Counted from the first letter of the stretch, positions 26,561 to 38,745 are shown. The stretch is DNA of 64,000 nt from Trileptium ribeirensis (GCA_030248225.1 JASANE010029459.1:124001-188000); one strand, 5' to 3'. The notes: generated by a model not told the origin, from the letters alone. Translations and numbers: made by a program.

Positions 26561-28879
26561 ATCATTTTTGTTAAATCACGCTGAAGCAGTCCACCAGTAA
26601 TCGAGCATCGATCATTGCGCATGCGTAGCACTTATTCTAACCAATACACAAAGGACCTGCTTGAACCACTGGGTATGTATGATTTTATTCTACCAAGCGA
26701 ATTATAACGCTTCACTGGTAGTAATTATTTCTGCGTGATCTCTACACCGTCAGAGGAAGTGTTGATCAGACTAACGGAGTTAAATTTTGCTCATCTACTG
26801 ATGCAGGTTCAGGCCGACTCAAGTCAAATTCAACTCAGTTTTTTTACACTGAAGCTTATATTTATCTACAAAAATAGAAATGATAACATACTCAAAGTGC
26901 AGTAACACTGCAGTGTTGTTATCGTTGCTGCTGTCGTAAGTTGTAAAATTTGCATTCTCAGTTAAAAGTTCAGAATGTAACGCAAAGTAAGTGCAAACGT
27001 TATTGTTCGAGCTCTAAAACAAATACGGCAAAGCTGACGAATTTATATAAATTCATTCCATTTTCCTATTTCTTAATGCTTCTGCAATTTGGGACAAGTC
27101 TGATAGCACTCGAATTTGTCCTATTATTTGCATAAGGAAGATGGAGGTTTGCAGAAACTAGCGCCAATTTAACTACCTTTGCTAATACCACCAGTGTCCC
27201 GACCGACGCTTTTACGAGAGGTCACGGGTCGATGTAGTTCGGCTGACGGCGTCGCACAAAGTGACAAGGGTAATGCAATATTCACAGCGAAGTGCATGCA
27301 CAAACTGCACACCGTAAGCTATTGCACAGTGTGTAGTTTGTGCACGCATTTCTCTGTGAAACTTGCATATATCCATAATAGAGAAAATCTACTAAATGAA
27401 GGACATAAATCGCTGCAGGTTTCACGAAAGCTTAAAAACCTATAAGTCGAAAGCCTATAATACGTATAATGTATACCAATGCATTGAGACCTCCTTATGT
27501 CACATTTCGTTTTGTTTCAATTTCAATTCCATCTCGACCTTTTTACTACTCGACAGTTCGTAGATCGTATAGCCAGTTTAATGAACCACTTATAAATATT
27601 GCCAGGAGTTGAATTTTCGTTGTTAAAAGGATGCATATGCTATAACGACTCCAGGCACCTGCTGAAAGTATGCAAACGTCTTTCCAAATGTGGTTTACGT
27701 GTTGCCTAACCTCTCAGGCAATGTTAGTTAACTAAATGCGTACATTATTAGTGCAACAACTGTGTATGCAATGACTATCAGTGATTTCCTGCGCGCTTAA
27801 GGGAGGACTCCTGGCTAGCATTTGCCAGTCCTCACTATATTTTAGCCCTCTCAAATGATCTTCGCTGTCGCTTAGAACTGTGAAATGATTCATAAAAGAG
27901 GACACATCGGAGCTCATGCAGTTTGATGTGATCATAAACTGAAATGATTAAAATTTACGCGTATTCCGGCTCGATTTATTTGTGTGTTTCTATGAAAATA
28001 TATATCCTCAACAATTCGCAGGTAAATTATTTTTGTTATACGAAACTCAAGTATTCCGAGGTTGCACGTTCTCCGATGGATTATGAGCCATAAATTGTGG
28101 ACCGTATTACAACCAGTCCTAAACTACTAATGACATTTAATCTAAAGCGTTGTTTGGGAGTTTTAGTAAACGGCTATTATAAATTGAAATTTGTACTATA
28201 TCCGATAACACTTGCGTCACAGGTGTCATTGGTGTGCTATTTTTATTAGTTTTGCCATACCGCTTACTTATGCATCATTTACGATAAGATGTGTGCGCCA
28301 TCGCCAAATTGTGTCACGCATCTAACTCCGCTAGTTCGAGTGAACTATAGCTTAGCTGGATTACAACGATACATTTTGAGAGCTTATCTAGCCTTTAACG
28401 TGACAAACAGGGAGTTTAGCTAGGCTCTACGTGACAAACGAAATTTTATTTAGTATTGTGCTTAATGTAATAGGATTTTGTTCTATAGCATTTTCACACA
28501 AATTCTAAGTTATATATTTGTTTTTAATATATACAATTTACGTGTTAAGCATTATGCCGCCATTGGGGCGTAATGTTCGTGGGCTAAATGGTCTCTGGCT
28601 TAAGTTATAGGGACTCAGCTGAACGTCTGATGACAAAAGCAATCCGGCTCGACGGACGATTACAAACGCATAGCCCAGCTAGGCTATTTAAAATTTTAAA
28701 AGTCCGGCTGGACTGTCTGCGTGACATAGTAGCCAGCCAACTTGAACATGTGACATAATTGCGACCATGCGCACGCATCTTATTGTAAATTATGCATTAT
28801 TTTATGAGATGCCAGCGATGCGATTTATTATGGCGTTTCTTTGTTACTTCTCTGATTATAAGTTTTGAAAATCAATAAT

Positions 28880-31800
28880 TTATACTGTTACTAATAATAT
28901 ATACTTTGTTAATAAAAGGAATGTGTAGCCAATCATCAAAGCACTGTCAACGACAGGACGAAAGGAATATTATAAATAAAGGTTTATTTTAGCCGCTTTT
29001 ATGCTACTGTTCCTAATAATATACACCTTGTTAATAAAAGGAATGTGTAGCCAATTATCAAAGCACTGTCAACAACAGGACGAAGGGAAGATTATAAATA
29101 AAGGTTTATTTTAGCCGCTTATGCTACTGTTCCTAATAATATATACCTTGTTAATAAACGGAATGTGAAGCCAATCATCTAAGCACTGTCAACGACAGGA
29201 CGAAAGGAAGATTATAAATATTTATTTTAGCTGCTTATGCTACTGTTCCTAATAATATATGCTTCATTAATAAGAGTAGTGTGTAGCCAATCATTAAAGC
29301 ACTATCAACGACAGGACGAAAGAAAGATTATAAATTAGGGTTATTTTAGCCGTTTATGCTACTGTTCCTAATAATATATACTTTGTTAATAAGACGATTG
29401 TGTAACCAATCATTAAAGCACTGTCAATGACGTGACGAAAGGAAGATTATAAATAAAGGGTTATTTTAGCCACTTATGCTACTGTTCCTAACAATATATA
29501 CCTTGTTAATAAGAGTAGTGTGTAGCTAATCATTAAAGCACTATCAACGACAGGACGAAAGAAAGACTATAAATAAATGTTATCTTAGCCGTTTATGGTA
29601 CTGTTCCTAATAATGTATACCTTGTTAATAAGAGGATTGTGTAGCCAATCATTGAAGCACTATCAACGACAGGACGAAAGGAAGATTATAAATAAAGGGT
29701 TATTTTAGCCGCTTATGCTACTGTTCCTAATAATATATACCTTGTTAATAATAAGAGGAGTGTGTCGCCAATCATTAAAACACTATCAACGACAGGATGA
29801 AAGGAAAATTATAAATTAAGGGTTATTTTAGCCGCTTATGCTACTGTTCCTAATAATATATACCTTGTAAATAATAAGAGGAGTGTGTAGCCAATTATTA
29901 AAACACTATCAACGACAGGACGAAAGGAATATTATAAATAAAGGGTTATTTTAGCCGCTTATGCTACTGTTCCTAATAATATATACATTATTAATAAGAG
30001 AAATGTGTAGCCAATCATTAAAACACTATCAACGACAGGACGAAAGGAAGATTATAAATAAAGGGTTATTTTAGCCGCTTATGCTACTGTTCTTAATAAT
30101 ATATACCTTGTTAATAAGAGAAGTGTGTAGCCAATCATTAAAGCACTGTCAACGACAGGACGAATGGAAGATTATAAATAAAGCGTTATTTTAGCCGCTT
30201 ATGCTACTGTTCCTAATAATATATACCTTGCTAATAAAAGGAATGTGAAGCCAATCATCTAAGCACTGTCAACGACAGGACGAAAGGAAGATTATAAATA
30301 AAGGGTTATTTTAGCCACTTATGCTACTGTTCCTAATAATATATACTTCATTAATAAGAGTAGTGTGTAGCCAATCATTAAAGCACTATCAACGACAGGA
30401 CGAAAGAAAGATTATAAATTAGGGTTATTTTAGCCGCTTATGCTACTGTTCCTAATAATATATACTTTGTTAATAAGACGACTGTGTAACCAATCATTAA
30501 AGCACTGTCAACGACGTGACGAAAGGAAGATTATAAATAAAGGGTTATTTTAGCCACTTATGCTACTGTTCCTAACAATATATACCTTGTTAATAAGAGT
30601 AGTGTGTAGCTAATCATTAAAGCACTATCAACGACAGGACGAAAGAAAGACTAAATAAATGTTATCTTAGCCGCTTATGGTACTGTTCCTAATAATGTAT
30701 ACCTTGTTAATAAGAGGACTGTGTAGCCAATCATTGAAGCACTATCAACGACAGGACGAAAGGAAGATTATAAATAAAGGGTTATTTTAGCCGCTTATGC
30801 TACTGTTCCTAATAATATATACCTTGTTAATAATAAGAGGAGTGTGTTGCCAATCATTAAAACACTATCAACGACAGGATGAAAGGAAAATTATAAATAA
30901 AGGGTTATTTTAGCCGCTTATGCTACTGTTCCTAATAATATATACCTTGTTAATAATAAGAGGAGTGTGTAGCCAATCATTAAAACACTATCAACGACAG
31001 GACGAAAGGAAGATTATAAATAAAGGGTTATTTTAGCCGCTTATGCTACTGTTCCTAATAATATATACCTTGTTAATAAGAGAAATGTGTAGCCAATCCT
31101 TAAAGCACTGTCAACGACAGGACGAATGGAAGTTTATAAATAAAGCGTTATTTTAGCCGCTTATGCTACTGTTCCTAATAATATATACCTTGTTAATAAG
31201 AGAAGTGTGTAGCCAATCATTAAAGCACTGTCAACGACAGGACGAATGGAAGTTTATAAATAAAGCGTTATTTTAGTCGCTTATGCTACTGTTCCTAATA
31301 ATATATACCTTGTTAATAATAAGAGGAGTGTGTAGCCAATCATTAAAACACTATCAACGACAGGACGAAAGGAAGATTATAAATAAAGGGTTATTTTAGC
31401 CGCTTATGCTACTGTTCCTAATAATATATACCTTGTTAATAAGAGAAATGTGTAGCCAATCCTTAAAGCACTGTCAACGACAGGACGAATGGAAGTTTAT
31501 AAATAAAGCGTTATTTTAGCCGCTTATGCTACTGTTCCTAATAATATATACCTTGTTAATAAGAGAAGTGTGTAGCCAATCATTAAAGCACTGTCAACGA
31601 CAGGACGAATGGAAGTTTATAAAAAAGGGTTATTTTAGCCGCTTATGCTACTGTTCCTAATAATATATACCTTGTTAATAATAAGAGGAGTGTGTTGCCA
31701 ATCATTAGAACACTATCAACGACAGGATGAAAGGAAAATTATAAATAAAGGGTTATTTTAGCAGCTTATGCTACTGTTTCTAATAATATATACCTCGTTA

Positions 31801-32388
31801 ATAATAAGAGGAGTGTGTATCCAATCATTAAAACACTATCAACGACAGGACGAAAGGAAGATTATAAATAAAGGGTTATTTTAGCCGCTTATGCTACTGT
31901 TCCTAATAATATATACCTTGCTAATAAAAGGAATGTGAAGCCAATCATCTAAGCACTGTCAACGACAGGACGAAAGAAAGACTATAAATAAATGTTATCT
32001 TACCCGCTTATGGTACTGTTCCTAATAATGTATACCTTTTTAATAAGAGGATTGTGTAGCCAATCATTAAAGCACTGTCAACGACAGGACGAATGGAATA
32101 TTATAAATAAAGGGTTATTTTAGCCGCTTATGCTACTGTTCCTAATAATATATACATTATTAATAAGAGAAATGTGTAGCCAATCATTAAAACACTATCA
32201 ACGACGGGACGAAAGGAAGATTATAAATAAAGGGTTATTTTAGCCGCTTATGCTACTGTTCCTAATAATATATACCTTGTTAACAAGAGAAGTGTGTAGC
32301 CAATCATTAAAGCACTGTCAACGACAGGACGAATGGAAGTTTATAAATAAAGCGTTATTTTAGCCGTTTATGGTACTGTTCCTAATAG
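28880..32388 (+). repeat. 120-bp satellite array, module C (about 29 units)
   Basis: The period is 120 bp; for example aa(a)g.gttatttta recurs at 29,941, 30,061, 30,181 and 30,301. Variants include insertions of taa after cttgttaataa and taaattaggg versus taaataaaggg. Blocks of several units are themselves repeated around 31,030-31,680, which suggests higher-order amplification. It is the longest and cleanest of the three arrays. Confidence 0.93.
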
Positions 32389-32667
32389 GACAACGATTTT
32401 TATAAATTAGTTTGTGTATTTTGTGTCAAGCCTCTTTACAGAATCAGTATGAACCGTATACAGTAAAACTGTTACGATATATTTCTCTATCGAAAGATAT
32501 AATTCTCGAACACTTCGTATAAATTTAAGCCACATCATATTTAACTGCCATATTTGTTTAGAATATCGACGGAAATCAGAAGATCTCAATGTCTTGGTTA
32601 ACGGATCAATTGAAGAAAAGGTATTCAGAGATTTATTGCAAAGAAGGATATATATCTTAGGTCTCGA
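32389..32667. other. No recognisable feature
   Basis: Sequence between the end of the satellite and a dispersed-repeat copy. The ORF on the minus strand (32,407-32,760) runs into that repeat and is not credible as a gene. Confidence 0.5.
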
Positions 32668-32930
32668 TATGATGCGACGGCAGGGGTTACCCCCTAAGGG
32701 TGGAACCTCCCTCAAACGATATTTTATCACCCTCCCTGAAAGCGGCTGCGCTCTCCTCACCTACCCTAGCACTCTATCCCCCGCTTCCGCCCGCACCCAA
32801 GGCGAGCGGAAAATTTTAGCAATGGCGAAAAGGCAAAAATCGTGGTAAAATTGGCAAAAACAAGGAGGTCATCGGGTTGGGAAGTATACCCACTAGGACC
32901 TCCGCCTAAAATTGACGAACCTTTGACACC
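32668..32930 (-). repeat. Dispersed repeat family, copy 1
   Basis: A GC-rich half (ggggttaccccctaagggtg, ccctccctgaaagc) is joined to an AT-rich half of aaaattggcaaaa-type words and then a GC-rich end (ggacctccgcc). The same order of parts appears at about 55,300-55,600, 56,530-56,790 and 62,510-62,860. The GC-rich half aligns in detail with the 56.5 kb copy (accctta, aaatatcg, tcaggg). SINE-like, but the Pol III promoter is not clear in this copy. Confidence 0.6.
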
Positions 32931-32952
32931 TATGATATATATCATTTCAACG

Positions 32953-33618
32953 CTAAGGAACTATGCCGCAAGAAGCAGTGTATATATTGTTTATCCATAT
33001 AAAAAATAATCGTAACACGTTGCTAAACTTTACCGAAAATGAGTCTGGATCATGCAAAGTGTAGCGCTGCCAAGACGGTTCATAGTAATATGGTCGACCG
33101 CTGGACGACAACATGTACGCGACGGAGGCGCCGCTCACAAAAGTGTTAAATTGATCGCTACGGGGAAAGCTCTTTCTTGACGAATAATCGCGTACCGTCA
33201 ACGTCCACATGTTCTCCTTGGTTGCAGATGTGGGCGGCCCATAACGGTTATGATATCCGGGGATCTCGTAATACGAAGAACCATATCTGTGGAAGTGGGA
33301 CCAATGTCCCGGACTTAAAGCATCATGACGGTCTGGCGTCGAACTGTGTGCCTTCTTTGCATTACTGTGGTGCCTGGCGCGACTTCCATCAAGTACACGA
33401 TTCCATCTATTAGACAACGACGATGTCTGGCTGCTGTGACGCGAGCCTTTATTACTGATGCTTCGACTTCCCGTCGAATAGGCAGAGCTTTGTTGTCCTC
33501 GCCTTCCGCCTCCACGACCACCTTTAGCTTGCACAGCAACCAGCAAAAATTGAGACAAGTATAGTCCGTAAACGCTGATTATAAAACAGACATTCCAGGA
33601 TTCGCTCGTTGCGTTCAT
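32953..33618 (-). CDS. Secreted Gly/Arg-rich protein with Gly/Ala hydrophobic segment, Shadoo-like layout (221 aa)
   Basis: Single ORF with an ATG start and TAG stop. Residues 1-31 look like a signal peptide (hydrophobic 10-29, Ala31 before the likely cleavage). The mature chain would start KGGRGGGRRG, then a Ser/Arg/His-rich region (42-110) and a Tyr-rich part (112-127). Residues 160-179 hold a short Gly/Ala/Ser hydrophobic segment ending GRPYYY. The C-terminus (201-221) is hydrophobic and could be a GPI-anchor signal. The protein at 54,612-55,145 has the same start, the same hydrophobic-RPYYY block and the same order of parts, so the two are paralogues. Vertebrate Shadoo has a similar layout (mature KGGRGG start, hydrophobic Ala/Gly segment, GPI signal). 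Nematode Gly-rich secreted families could look alike by convergence. Predicted location is the cell surface or secreted. The function is unknown. The antisense ORFs over it are shadows. Confidence 0.7.
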   Translation of the reverse strand: MNATSESWNVCFIISVYGLYLSQFLLVAVQAKGGRGGGRRGQQSSAYSTGSRSISNKGSRHSSQTSSLSNRWNRVLDGSRARHHSNAKKAHSSTPDRHDALSPGHWSHFHRYGSSYYEIPGYHNRYGPPTSATKENMWTLTVRDYSSRKSFPRSDQFNTFVSGASVAYMLSSSGRPYYYEPSWQRYTLHDPDSFSVKFSNVLRLFFIWINNIYTASCGIVP

Positions 33619-33924
33619 GTTCAGGTTGTACCATAAAGTGTATTAATGCTAAGCACTAGTTTAAATTGTACGCCGAGTTACTTTGGCAGAAGCCGAATTG
33701 CCTATAAACTTATTACAGTCTATAACTGAGGAACATGAAAGCTATATTAAAGTTGTACAGTCTTCAATATACTAGTAACTCTATCGAGATTGCAGAACGT
33801 AGTGAAGCATAGGGACACCTACGCCTTTAGCGTGCAGAGCTATTCAGCTCTCGATAGCATACGAACATGCTATATGTTGATATTGCACAGTACCGCATAA
33901 GTTACAACAGAACTACACCTGCAA
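33619..33924. other. Upstream region of the 33-kb gene
   Basis: About 300 bp between the gene start and the 357-bp satellite. I see no clear TATA box or other promoter element. Confidence 0.4.
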
Positions 33925-35440
33925 CAAATTTCCCATGCCCGAAAACAAACCAGGGGCAATCTATCAGCCTCCCAGGATGTCACAATAAAATTACGAATTT
34001 TGAGTCGATGAAGCATGGGGGCGCCATACTCTCATACCCATGCAACCATGGGTCGTATAGCAAAGCCAACACCGGCAATGAGTTTCACATGCCCGAAAAC
34101 CGCTAAGTTAGGCTTTTCAGCCGCCAAGGACGTCAAAACAAATTTTCGAATATTTGGTCGATAAACCACGAGGGTGCCATACCTCAAACCCCATAACTCC
34201 AGAACCGGAGCCTTAAACAAAAAACAAAAAAGAGGCATCGGCAGTTATCATTTTTATGTAATAAAACTAACCAGAGAAAAGAATAAGAATGTTAAGATAA
34301 AAATAACCTTGCTTTCATGAAGGGTACTAAGATGGGGTAAAACCCCTCATTTTGACCTCTGACCCCGAACCAATGAGGCGCCATAACCCCATGCCCATGG
34401 AACCATTGGTCACAGAGTAATACCAACACAGGCAATGAGTTTCCCATGCTCGAAAACCGCTAAGTTAGGCTTTTCAGCCGCCAAGGACGTCAAAACAAAT
34501 TTTCCAATATTGGGTCGATAAACCACGAGGATGCCATACCTCAAACCCCATAATTCCAGGACCGGAGCCTTAATTGAAAAAACAAAAAATAGGCATCGGT
34601 ATTTGTCCTTTTGCTACGAAATAAAACCAACCATAGAAAAAAATTAGAATGATAAGACAAAAATAATCTTGCTTACGTGAAGGATGCTAAAATGGGGTAA
34701 AAACACTCATTTTGCCCTCTGACTCCGAACCAAGGGGTGGCCATACACCCGTACCCATAGAACCATTGGTCGCAGAGTGAAACCGACACCGGCAATGAGT
34801 TGCCCATGTCCGAAACCCCCAAGCGAAACTTGTCAGCGCCCAGGACGTCAGAACAAATTTTCTTATTTTGGGTCGAGCAACCACGAGGGTGCCATACCTC
34901 AAACCCCATAACTCCAGAACTTTATCCTTAATCAAAAAAACAAAAAATAGGCATCGGCATTTATCATTTTGCTATGAAATAAAACCAACCAGAGAAAAAA
35001 TCCGAATGTTAAGATAATAACCTTACTTTTGTGAAAGGTACTAAAATGGGTTAACAACCCTCATTTTGACCTCTGACCCCGCACCAAGGGCTGGCCATAC
35101 CCCCGTACCCATAGAACCATTGTTCGCAGAGTGAAACCGACACCGGCAATGAGTTGCCCATGTCGGAAACCCAGAAGTGAAATTTTTCCTCGCCCAGGAC
35201 GTCAGAACAAATTTTCTTATTTTTTGTCGAGGAACCATGAGGATGCCACACCTCAAATCCCATAACTCCAAAACCAGAGCCTCAATCGAAAAACAAAGAA
35301 GTGGCATTGGCATTTCTCAATTTACTATGAAATAAAACCAACCAGAGAAAAAATTAGAAAGGTAAGATAAAAATAATCTCGCTTCCGTAAAGGGCACTAA
35401 AATGGGGTAAAAAACCCACATTTTGCCCCTGACCGCAGAA
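33925..35440. repeat. 357-bp satellite (about 4 copies)
   Basis: The anchor g(c/g)cataccc..gtacccat recurs at about 34,020, 34,379, 34,738 and 35,093 (spacing about 356-360). Units share accggcaatgagttt, caggacgtc, accacgagggtgccatacct and gaggcatcggcatt. A partial first unit starts near 33,925 and the last fades near 35,440. ORFs on the minus strand recur at the same place in each unit and are not genes. Confidence 0.88.
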
Positions 35441-35853
35441 CCAGACCATATACCAAAAAACGCTCGGGGATGTACATAGTAAATCGACTATTCCCGTTCC
35501 AATAAGCCCAAGATCATGAAAATTGGCAAGTCGTTCCCGAGTTATGGCCGATCACACTCACACAGACGAAATTTAAAAAAATTCACCCCTGCAACGCACA
35601 ATTTCCATTACATTACACTATATTCTGACAAATCCTAAAACCTGAGTCTTAGTCTGAGAAAATACCTATACATGAGTGTAACAGACTAAGCCTAAAAAGA
35701 CAAACGCTGAGGGGTTGTCGCCACCCGAAATTTCCTCACTAAGTGTTATTTTGCAGTAAGATACAGAACGTTAAACCCTTGCGGTTCACTTGGTCCGTAT
35801 ACAGTAAGTATGTACATATACTACTGTCTTAACACTGTGTTAGGTTGCCATCT
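35441..35853. other. Spacer, possibly a degenerate repeat
   Basis: Contains catgaaaattggcaagtcgt / tcccgagttatggccg, a phrase of a type often seen in dispersed invertebrate repeats. No gene or element boundary is visible. Confidence 0.35.
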
Positions 35854-36111
35854 TTAACCCTTTCATGCCCGAATTAATTTGTGTAACGTGCAGTTTGACA
35901 AACTCAAGCCTTCGCCAGGGATCGAACCCGGAACGTACGGGCGAAACTTATGTACGAAACCACTGTGCTATCTGGGAACCTTTTAGGAACCTCACAACGT
36001 GAGCGAATAACAACGCACGTTCAAACGTACAGCATACGACAGACTTAGTAAACACGACGACTCGTATTGTGCGTTGGATCCATTTGGATCTGGTGGGCAT
36101 GAAAGGATTAA
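35854..36111. mobile_element. piggyBac-like MITE flanked by TTAA, with internal tRNA-like promoter (copy 1)
   Basis: TTAA target-site copies lie at 35,854-35,857 and 36,108-36,111 and enclose 250 bp. The ends are inverted: CCCTTTCATGCCC on the left and TCCTTTCATGCCC (reverse complement) on the right, 12 of 13 matching. TTAA duplication and CCCTT-type ends are hallmarks of piggyBac-superfamily DNA transposons. No transposase is present, so it would be non-autonomous. A tRNA-like segment lies inside on the minus strand. A related element is at 60,174-60,427. Confidence 0.75.
35908..35982 (-). promoter_or_regulatory. tRNA-like Pol III promoter (A and B boxes) inside the TTAA element
   Basis: On the minus strand an A box (TAGCACAGTGG, 35,960-35,970) and a B box (GGTTCGATCCC, 35,918-35,928) match the eukaryotic consensus and lie 31 nt apart, as in a tRNA gene. 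A T-arm (CCGGG/CCTGG) can pair. The acceptor stem and anticodon arm do not fold properly, so this is tRNA-derived rather than a working tRNA gene. Confidence 0.7.
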
Positions 36112-37480
36112 TGCATGTTCTCACTAAACTCGACCTTGTTGCATAGGTTGCGACTAGAAAACAGTAACAGTGTCTTACGTTATTCCCACCGAGACTAGTC
36201 GGGGAGGGGCAATAACTGTTTTGCCCCAGCTAAAGTTGCTTCGTGGTTTGCAGAAAACTTCTGATATTCTTATAACTCATTTATTTAAATCCCAAGGATA
36301 CTTATTCAACGCCACAACACCGCATCATGTCGGTGTTTGCTAATTAAATTTACAACAAAATCAATGTTTTTACATGAAAACGCGCGCCTTGGCCATGTAT
36401 GCGCGCATACAAGGCACATGGGAGGCGGGGTGTGCGGTGCCCCATGATCTCTCACCGAGAAATTCTGTATCCGCTACTGGGTGTATGCCAATAGTGTTCA
36501 TCAATTATCGTTAAACTTTTTTGATTTCGTTCATGAAATAGCTAAAACGTTGCCTGTGCTTTCAGGCTGTGGGACTGTGCAGGAAAGTGGGGCTGCTTTC
36601 GGGGAGTAAACTACTACGTATCTATAGACATCTATGATTTAATAAACTGTTAAGTCACAATGTATAGGTGAAATATATGTTGTCTGAAATTCAACTCAAT
36701 CTCAGGGTGCCAGATTAAACACAGTGTAACAACTCCTACTGTTCTAATCCCATTGATGCCAACTTTGTGTCCGACAATGAATTATCGGATTATTATGCGT
36801 TTCGGTGATATGATGTAAGAACTTAGGATGATTCGCTACTGTGCTATCCAATCCAGAGCTCATCTGTTTTCCTTAAATGGCTTTGGTGAGTGACTGAGTT
36901 TTACTGGTTGTAAATAAACTGTTTACAATGTCAGGCCGCGGTTTTAAATAAGTCGCCTGTCTTTACATGCATCCGCACATCTGGTTCAGTGATCTACGAA
37001 GTACGCAGTAATCAGGTTTTCTCTCATTTTTGCGTTTTCTATGATTTTACTTGTGTTTACATTATATTATTGCACTTCATAATATTGATAATCCTAATTC
37101 TATAATACAATGAATTTAGAGCAGCGTTTTTTAAATATATACAATGGGTGTAAGCTATTTAGGAAACGAGAACAACTCTAATATCACTTAGACTTTTTCA
37201 TCCGTTTCAGCAATTATCGAAGGTGCCTACTTCTATAAATGTTTTACACAATTAGGCGGTATTTTAGGAAACTCCGTTCGCTACGCTTTCTCCGTTTCAA
37301 AAACAAACAGGAATGCATATTACACACGTAACTAAACGATTGCGTATTACACAAGAATCATTACATTAACTACCTATCTTGGTGTATACTGAATGCTTGT
37401 TCATGTATCGTTATTCGCTGCGAAGATCCTTTAGTATGCTAGCAACAGCTCCAAGCTTGAAGCCATGCTATCCGGGTGGA
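36112..37480. other. No recognisable gene
   Basis: Contains a small palindrome gtatgcgcgcatac near 36,397. Otherwise I see nothing supportable. Confidence 0.45.
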
Positions 37481-37701
37481 CTAAAGGCGCGCTCGCAGTG
37501 CGTGCGATCCTTGAATCCAATTCGGTTCGAAACAGCATGTACATTTTTTCGGACCGAATCGGATGAGGTAGTGCGAAAATACAAACATATACACACACGC
37601 ATATGGCATAGAGTCCAATCGTTTCGGATCGGTCGGATCGGCTGCAGTCCGAACTGAATTCGAATCACATCGGATCGAACGCAAAGTGGACGCGCCCTTA
37701 G
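37481..37701. mobile_element. Small MITE-like element with imperfect terminal inverted repeats
   Basis: The ends CTAAAGGCGCGCTCGCAGTG and (reverse complement) CTAAGGGCGCGTCCACTTTG match at about two thirds of positions, best in the first 11. The interior is CG-rich and repetitive (cggatcggtcggatcgg). No target-site duplication is clear. Sequence near 62,140-62,230 (ggtcggatccaatgtgaaca) has a similar flavour and could be a distant relative. Confidence 0.5.
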
Positions 37702-38655
37702 CTTCACGCAAAGATTTCTCCGTGCTATACAAATTGCTCATTAGTACGGATATATGAAAGGCTTAATCAAATTGTCGGAATCTGTCAGACAATCCTTTAT
37801 CTTACAATTATCACATTTGGTCCCAATGTGCTTTGATCTCTAAGAACAAGTGTTTTGCCTGGAAGCAATGTTTTGCACCGCGTCAATCACGCGTATCAAA
37901 CATTCCAAAGTTATTTTTATTTTTTAATCATTATTGTTACCGTCGCTATTGAATAAAATGTATTAAAACTGTGTTGAACATTAATTTATTTCAAAACCTG
38001 AATCTTCCAGAAGATTTTGTTTCATTGAGAAACGCAATATTCCCCACATACGGTGCGCGCAGTTTTTGCGAAATCTGGCTAAATCTGACGCCTTAGTGAA
38101 TGTATGGTGTCTAATTTTGATCAAAATGATTTCACTTTTTAAAGTCATACGTAATATTTCAGTAATTGGTACTGCTACGGCATCCGTTGGCGTTGAATGC
38201 TGCCTGTTTATGTACTGCTAACAATAATTTTGTGTTTTAGTCGCCTATTTTGGTAGGGAAAGAGTATAGAAGATCTAATTTATTTAGATGTATGTTTAAA
38301 TGTTAAGGTTCTAATGTAGCTGTATTCTAATTGATAGTTTTTCAAGATTGGATGCGGGTGTGGTGCAGGTTCAGCTATATGTTTCTGGGTCTAGATAAGA
38401 ACTGCTGAGCCAGGAAAATAGCACTGAAAGAATATTAATGTAATTTAAATTTTTGGGTTTGTAAATTGTTCCATTTTACTATATATAGATTGTACTCATA
38501 AAAACAAATAAATGTTATTGCCTGTCTCAAGTTATGCAAAAGAATAACGATCACCATCATTTTCTGTTAGTCCATAGCTTCAGTTTAAAATTACTTTTAA
38601 TTAAAAATAACGATAACAGTTAAATACAATAACAGATTGACACAATAACTGTTCA
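37702..38655. other. No recognisable feature
   Basis: AT-rich, nothing supportable. Confidence 0.5.
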
Positions 38656-38745
38656 ATGTATAGAATTATGAAAGCAAAAGTTTTGCTTTTTTATGAAATT
38701 ATTATAATGATATTTTATGTATGTTATCTGCTTCTGGCTTTTCAG

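Larger units (their letters stand above)
25091..32388 (+). repeat. Module copy C (forward)
   Basis: Begins at cgctgcatcaaacccc, equivalent to A position 12,949. It lacks the about 510 bp that A and B have outside that point. The offset to A is about 12,138 over most of its length. The non-satellite part runs to about 28,880 and the satellite to about 32,388. The B/C junction lies in a short stretch of similarity (aaacga.aaa.cgctgcatca), so the join could have used microhomology. Confidence 0.9.

Noticed and set aside
33177..33564. Plus and minus ORFs overlapping the 33-kb gene
   Set aside because: Shadows in other frames. Only the 221-residue frame has a signal peptide and matches the paralogue.
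34032..35313. Several minus ORFs of 68-90 residues sharing GFEVWHP/LRYGTLVV phrases
   Set aside because: They recur once per unit of the 357-bp satellite.
35908..35982. Functional tRNA gene
   Set aside because: A and B boxes are good, but the acceptor stem and anticodon arm do not fold. The segment is inside a TIR element with a relative elsewhere.
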